Shown here: positions 4,322 to 5,340 of the stretch, one piece after another
How positions within the stretch are numbered: the stretch's first letter is position 1
Layout of the letters: each line of letters starts with the position of its first letter
Origin: Deltaproteobacteria bacterium
GTDB lineage: Bacteria > Desulfobacterota_C > Deferrisomatia > Deferrisomatales > JACRMM01
Assembly: GCA_016218905.1 (NCBI GenBank)
Contig: JACRCS010000446.1
Location: 1 to 5,340 of the forward strand
Length of the DNA: 5,340 nt
Direction of reading: 5' to 3'
Made by a program: the position numbers and the translations under genes
Notes under the pieces: model-generated
What the model was told of the DNA's origin: nothing
The model's input: only the letters and a program-made list of their open reading frames with translations
Databases searched by the model: none

Positions 4322-5340
4322 GTGGCGCGGGATCGGTCCTTCCTGTCCTTCCTCGGGGGGGCGGGCCGGGACCTCTCCTCCGGCGGGCGCGATCCCTGGG
4401 CTTTCGCGACGGCGGCCTGCGCGAAAGGGAGGGCGCGAGGTTTCTCTGGCTCCTCCGCGCATCGTGCGAAGGCCGCGCACCCGCTCTCCGGAGAGGTCTC
4501 CACCCGCCCTGCAAGCAGTCCGCGTTTGGATCGCCGGATACTGGTGATCCAGACCGCATTCCTGGGGGACGTGGTGCTCACCACCCCGCTCTTTCGCGCG
4601 CTGCGGCGCGTGGCCCCGGACGCCCACCTGGCCGCGCTCGTGACGCCCGCCGCGGCGCCCCTGCTCGAGGCCGATCCTCACCTGGACGAGCTCCTGACCT
4701 ACGACAAGAAGGGCGGCGAGTCGTTCGGGTCCGTCCTTCGGCGCGTGAGGCGCGCTCGCTTCGACCAACTCCTCTCGCCCCATCGCTCCCACCGCTCCGG
4801 CCTTCTCGCCCTGCTCTCGGGCGTCCCGGTGCGGGTCGGGTTCGCCGACGGCGCGCTCTCCTGGGCGTACACCCGGCGGGTCGACCGTCCCCTGGACCAC
4901 CACGAGGTGGATCGGAACCTCGCGCTCCTCCGGGTCCTGGGGCACGAACCTGTTGAAGCGGACCGGGTGCTCCACGTGGGATACACCGAAGCAGAGGCCG
5001 CGTCGGTCGAGGCCGTGCTGGAGCAGTCGGGGGTGAAGCCCGGCGCGCCTCTGGCCGGCCTGTGCGCCGGCTCGATCTGGCCCACGAAGCGGTGGGGCGC
5101 CGAGGGCTTTGCCGCGGTCGCGCAAACCCTGGCCGACCGAGGCCTCCGGCCCGTGCTCCTCGGGGGGCCGGACGACGCCGGCGTGGCCAGCGAGGTGCAG
5201 CGGCTCGCCGGCAATGGCTCGGGCGTGCTCAACGCCGCCGGCCGAACGCCGCTCAAGGCCCTGGCCGCGTGGATGGACCGTCTCTCGGTCCTTGTGACCA
5301 ACGACTCCGCGCCGCTGCACGTGGCCGCGGCCCGCGGGAC
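4322..5340 (+). CDS. waaF: ADP-heptose:LPS heptosyltransferase, WaaF-like (3' end outside window)
   Basis: GT9 enzyme expected to transfer L-glycero-D-manno-heptose from ADP-heptose to the LPS inner core, most like heptosyltransferase II. Conserved sequence begins at TTG 4526. Numbered from there: RRILVIQTAFLGDVVLTTPL (Asp15 is the GD aspartate known as catalytic in WaaC), a middle part with LDHHEVDRNLALL (123-135), then CAGSIWPTKRW (180-190, with the donor-binding Lys-Arg), PVLLGGPDD (209-217) and VTNDSAPLHVAAARGT (257-272), where the window ends. Roughly the last 60-80 residues are missing. The start is uncertain. The frame is open back to GTG 4322, four bases after the preceding stop with GGAGAG at good spacing, which adds 68 residues rich in Ala, Arg, Gly and Ser without recognisable domain; GT9 enzymes normally start right at the ILVI strand. 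TTG 4526 has no ribosome site. The broad limits are given here; the true start may be 4526. waaF rather than waaC or waaQ is the best guess from the motifs. Confidence 0.85.
   Translation, partial: MARDRSFLSFLGGAGRDLSSGGRDPWAFATAACAKGRARGFSGSSAHRAKAAHPLSGEVSTRPASSPRLDRRILVIQTAFLGDVVLTTPLFRALRRVAPDAHLAALVTPAAAPLLEADPHLDELLTYDKKGGESFGSVLRRVRRARFDQLLSPHRSHRSGLLALLSGVPVRVGFADGALSWAYTRRVDRPLDHHEVDRNLALLRVLGHEPVEADRVLHVGYTEAEAASVEAVLEQSGVKPGAPLAGLCAGSIWPTKRWGAEGFAAVAQTLADRGLRPVLLGGPDDAGVASEVQRLAGNGSGVLNAAGRTPLKALAAWMDRLSVLVTNDSAPLHVAAARG
4401..4427. repeat. Small inverted repeat (8-bp stem)
   Basis: CTTTCGCG at 4401-4408 and CGCGAAAG at 4420-4427 are perfect reverse complements around an 11-nt loop. 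It falls in the segment between the end of the family-2 glycosyltransferase and the conserved start of the heptosyltransferase. No T-run follows, so it is not called a terminator. Chance is possible at this GC content. Confidence 0.5.
4484..4495. repeat. 12-bp perfect palindrome
   Basis: CTCTCCGGAGAG reads the same on both strands. The following GGTCTCC (4495-4501) offers a second, competing pairing with GGAGA at 4490-4494. It lies about 30 bases before TTG 4526. It could be an operator-like site or simple chance; nothing identifies a binding protein. Confidence 0.4.

Noticed and set aside
3168..4584. Long minus-strand open frames opposite the zinc-ribbon, family-2 and heptosyltransferase genes
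   Set aside because: Composition is Arg/Pro/Ser/Ala-rich with no motif, while the + strand carries unmistakable protein families in the same place.
4247..5320. 357-codon minus-strand open frame opposite the heptosyltransferase
   Set aside because: The + strand encodes WaaF motifs (LGDVVLTTPL, TKRW, TNDSAPLH) through this region; the antisense frame shows none.

Overview
This is a high-GC, gene-dense stretch of bacterial chromosome. Every gene that can be supported lies on the + strand. The content is a lipopolysaccharide (LPS) lipid A/inner-core assembly cluster, so the organism is a Gram-negative bacterium with heptose-containing LPS. The gene mix and the style of the first family-9 glycosyltransferase (N- and C-terminal cysteine clusters) resemble clusters in Deltaproteobacteria/Desulfobacterota. 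That placement is an inference from family resemblance only.

Layout. 1-866: the 3' part of a lipid A late (LpxL/HtrB-type) acyltransferase whose start lies left of the window. 863-1411: gmhB, a HAD phosphatase for ADP-heptose synthesis, coupled by a GTGA overlap. 1408-2592: a family-9 (heptosyltransferase-like) glycosyltransferase with two four-cysteine clusters, coupled by an ATGA overlap. 2570-3136: a small integral-membrane methyltransferase of the isoprenylcysteine/phospholipid methyltransferase superfamily, overlapping the previous gene by 23 nt. 3137-3302: a 166-nt non-coding gap holding an imperfect inverted repeat built from 7-nt units. 3303-3476: a 57-residue Trm112/YcaR-type zinc-ribbon protein. 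3502-4317: a family-2 glycosyltransferase resembling the WaaE/KdtX core beta-1,4-glucosyltransferases. 4322-5340: a WaaF-like heptosyltransferase that runs off the right edge. Its conserved core starts only at about 4526, so the segment 4318-4525 is either an unusual N-terminal extension or an untranslated/inserted stretch.

How they work together. GmhB makes an intermediate of ADP-heptose. The two family-9 enzymes are candidates to transfer heptose to the core. The family-2 enzyme probably adds a hexose to a core heptose. The acyltransferase completes lipid A. The membrane methyltransferase may modify lipid A or another membrane component. The first four genes overlap and look like one translationally coupled unit. 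The last three are tightly spaced on the same strand and may be an extension of it or a second unit.

I did not find a clearly undescribed system. The points most worth a second look are the methyltransferase in a lipid A setting, the double cysteine cluster of the first glycosyltransferase, the inverted-repeat element at 3143-3282, and the odd 5' segment of the last gene. No tRNA, rRNA, CRISPR array, transposase or convincing rho-independent terminator was seen.
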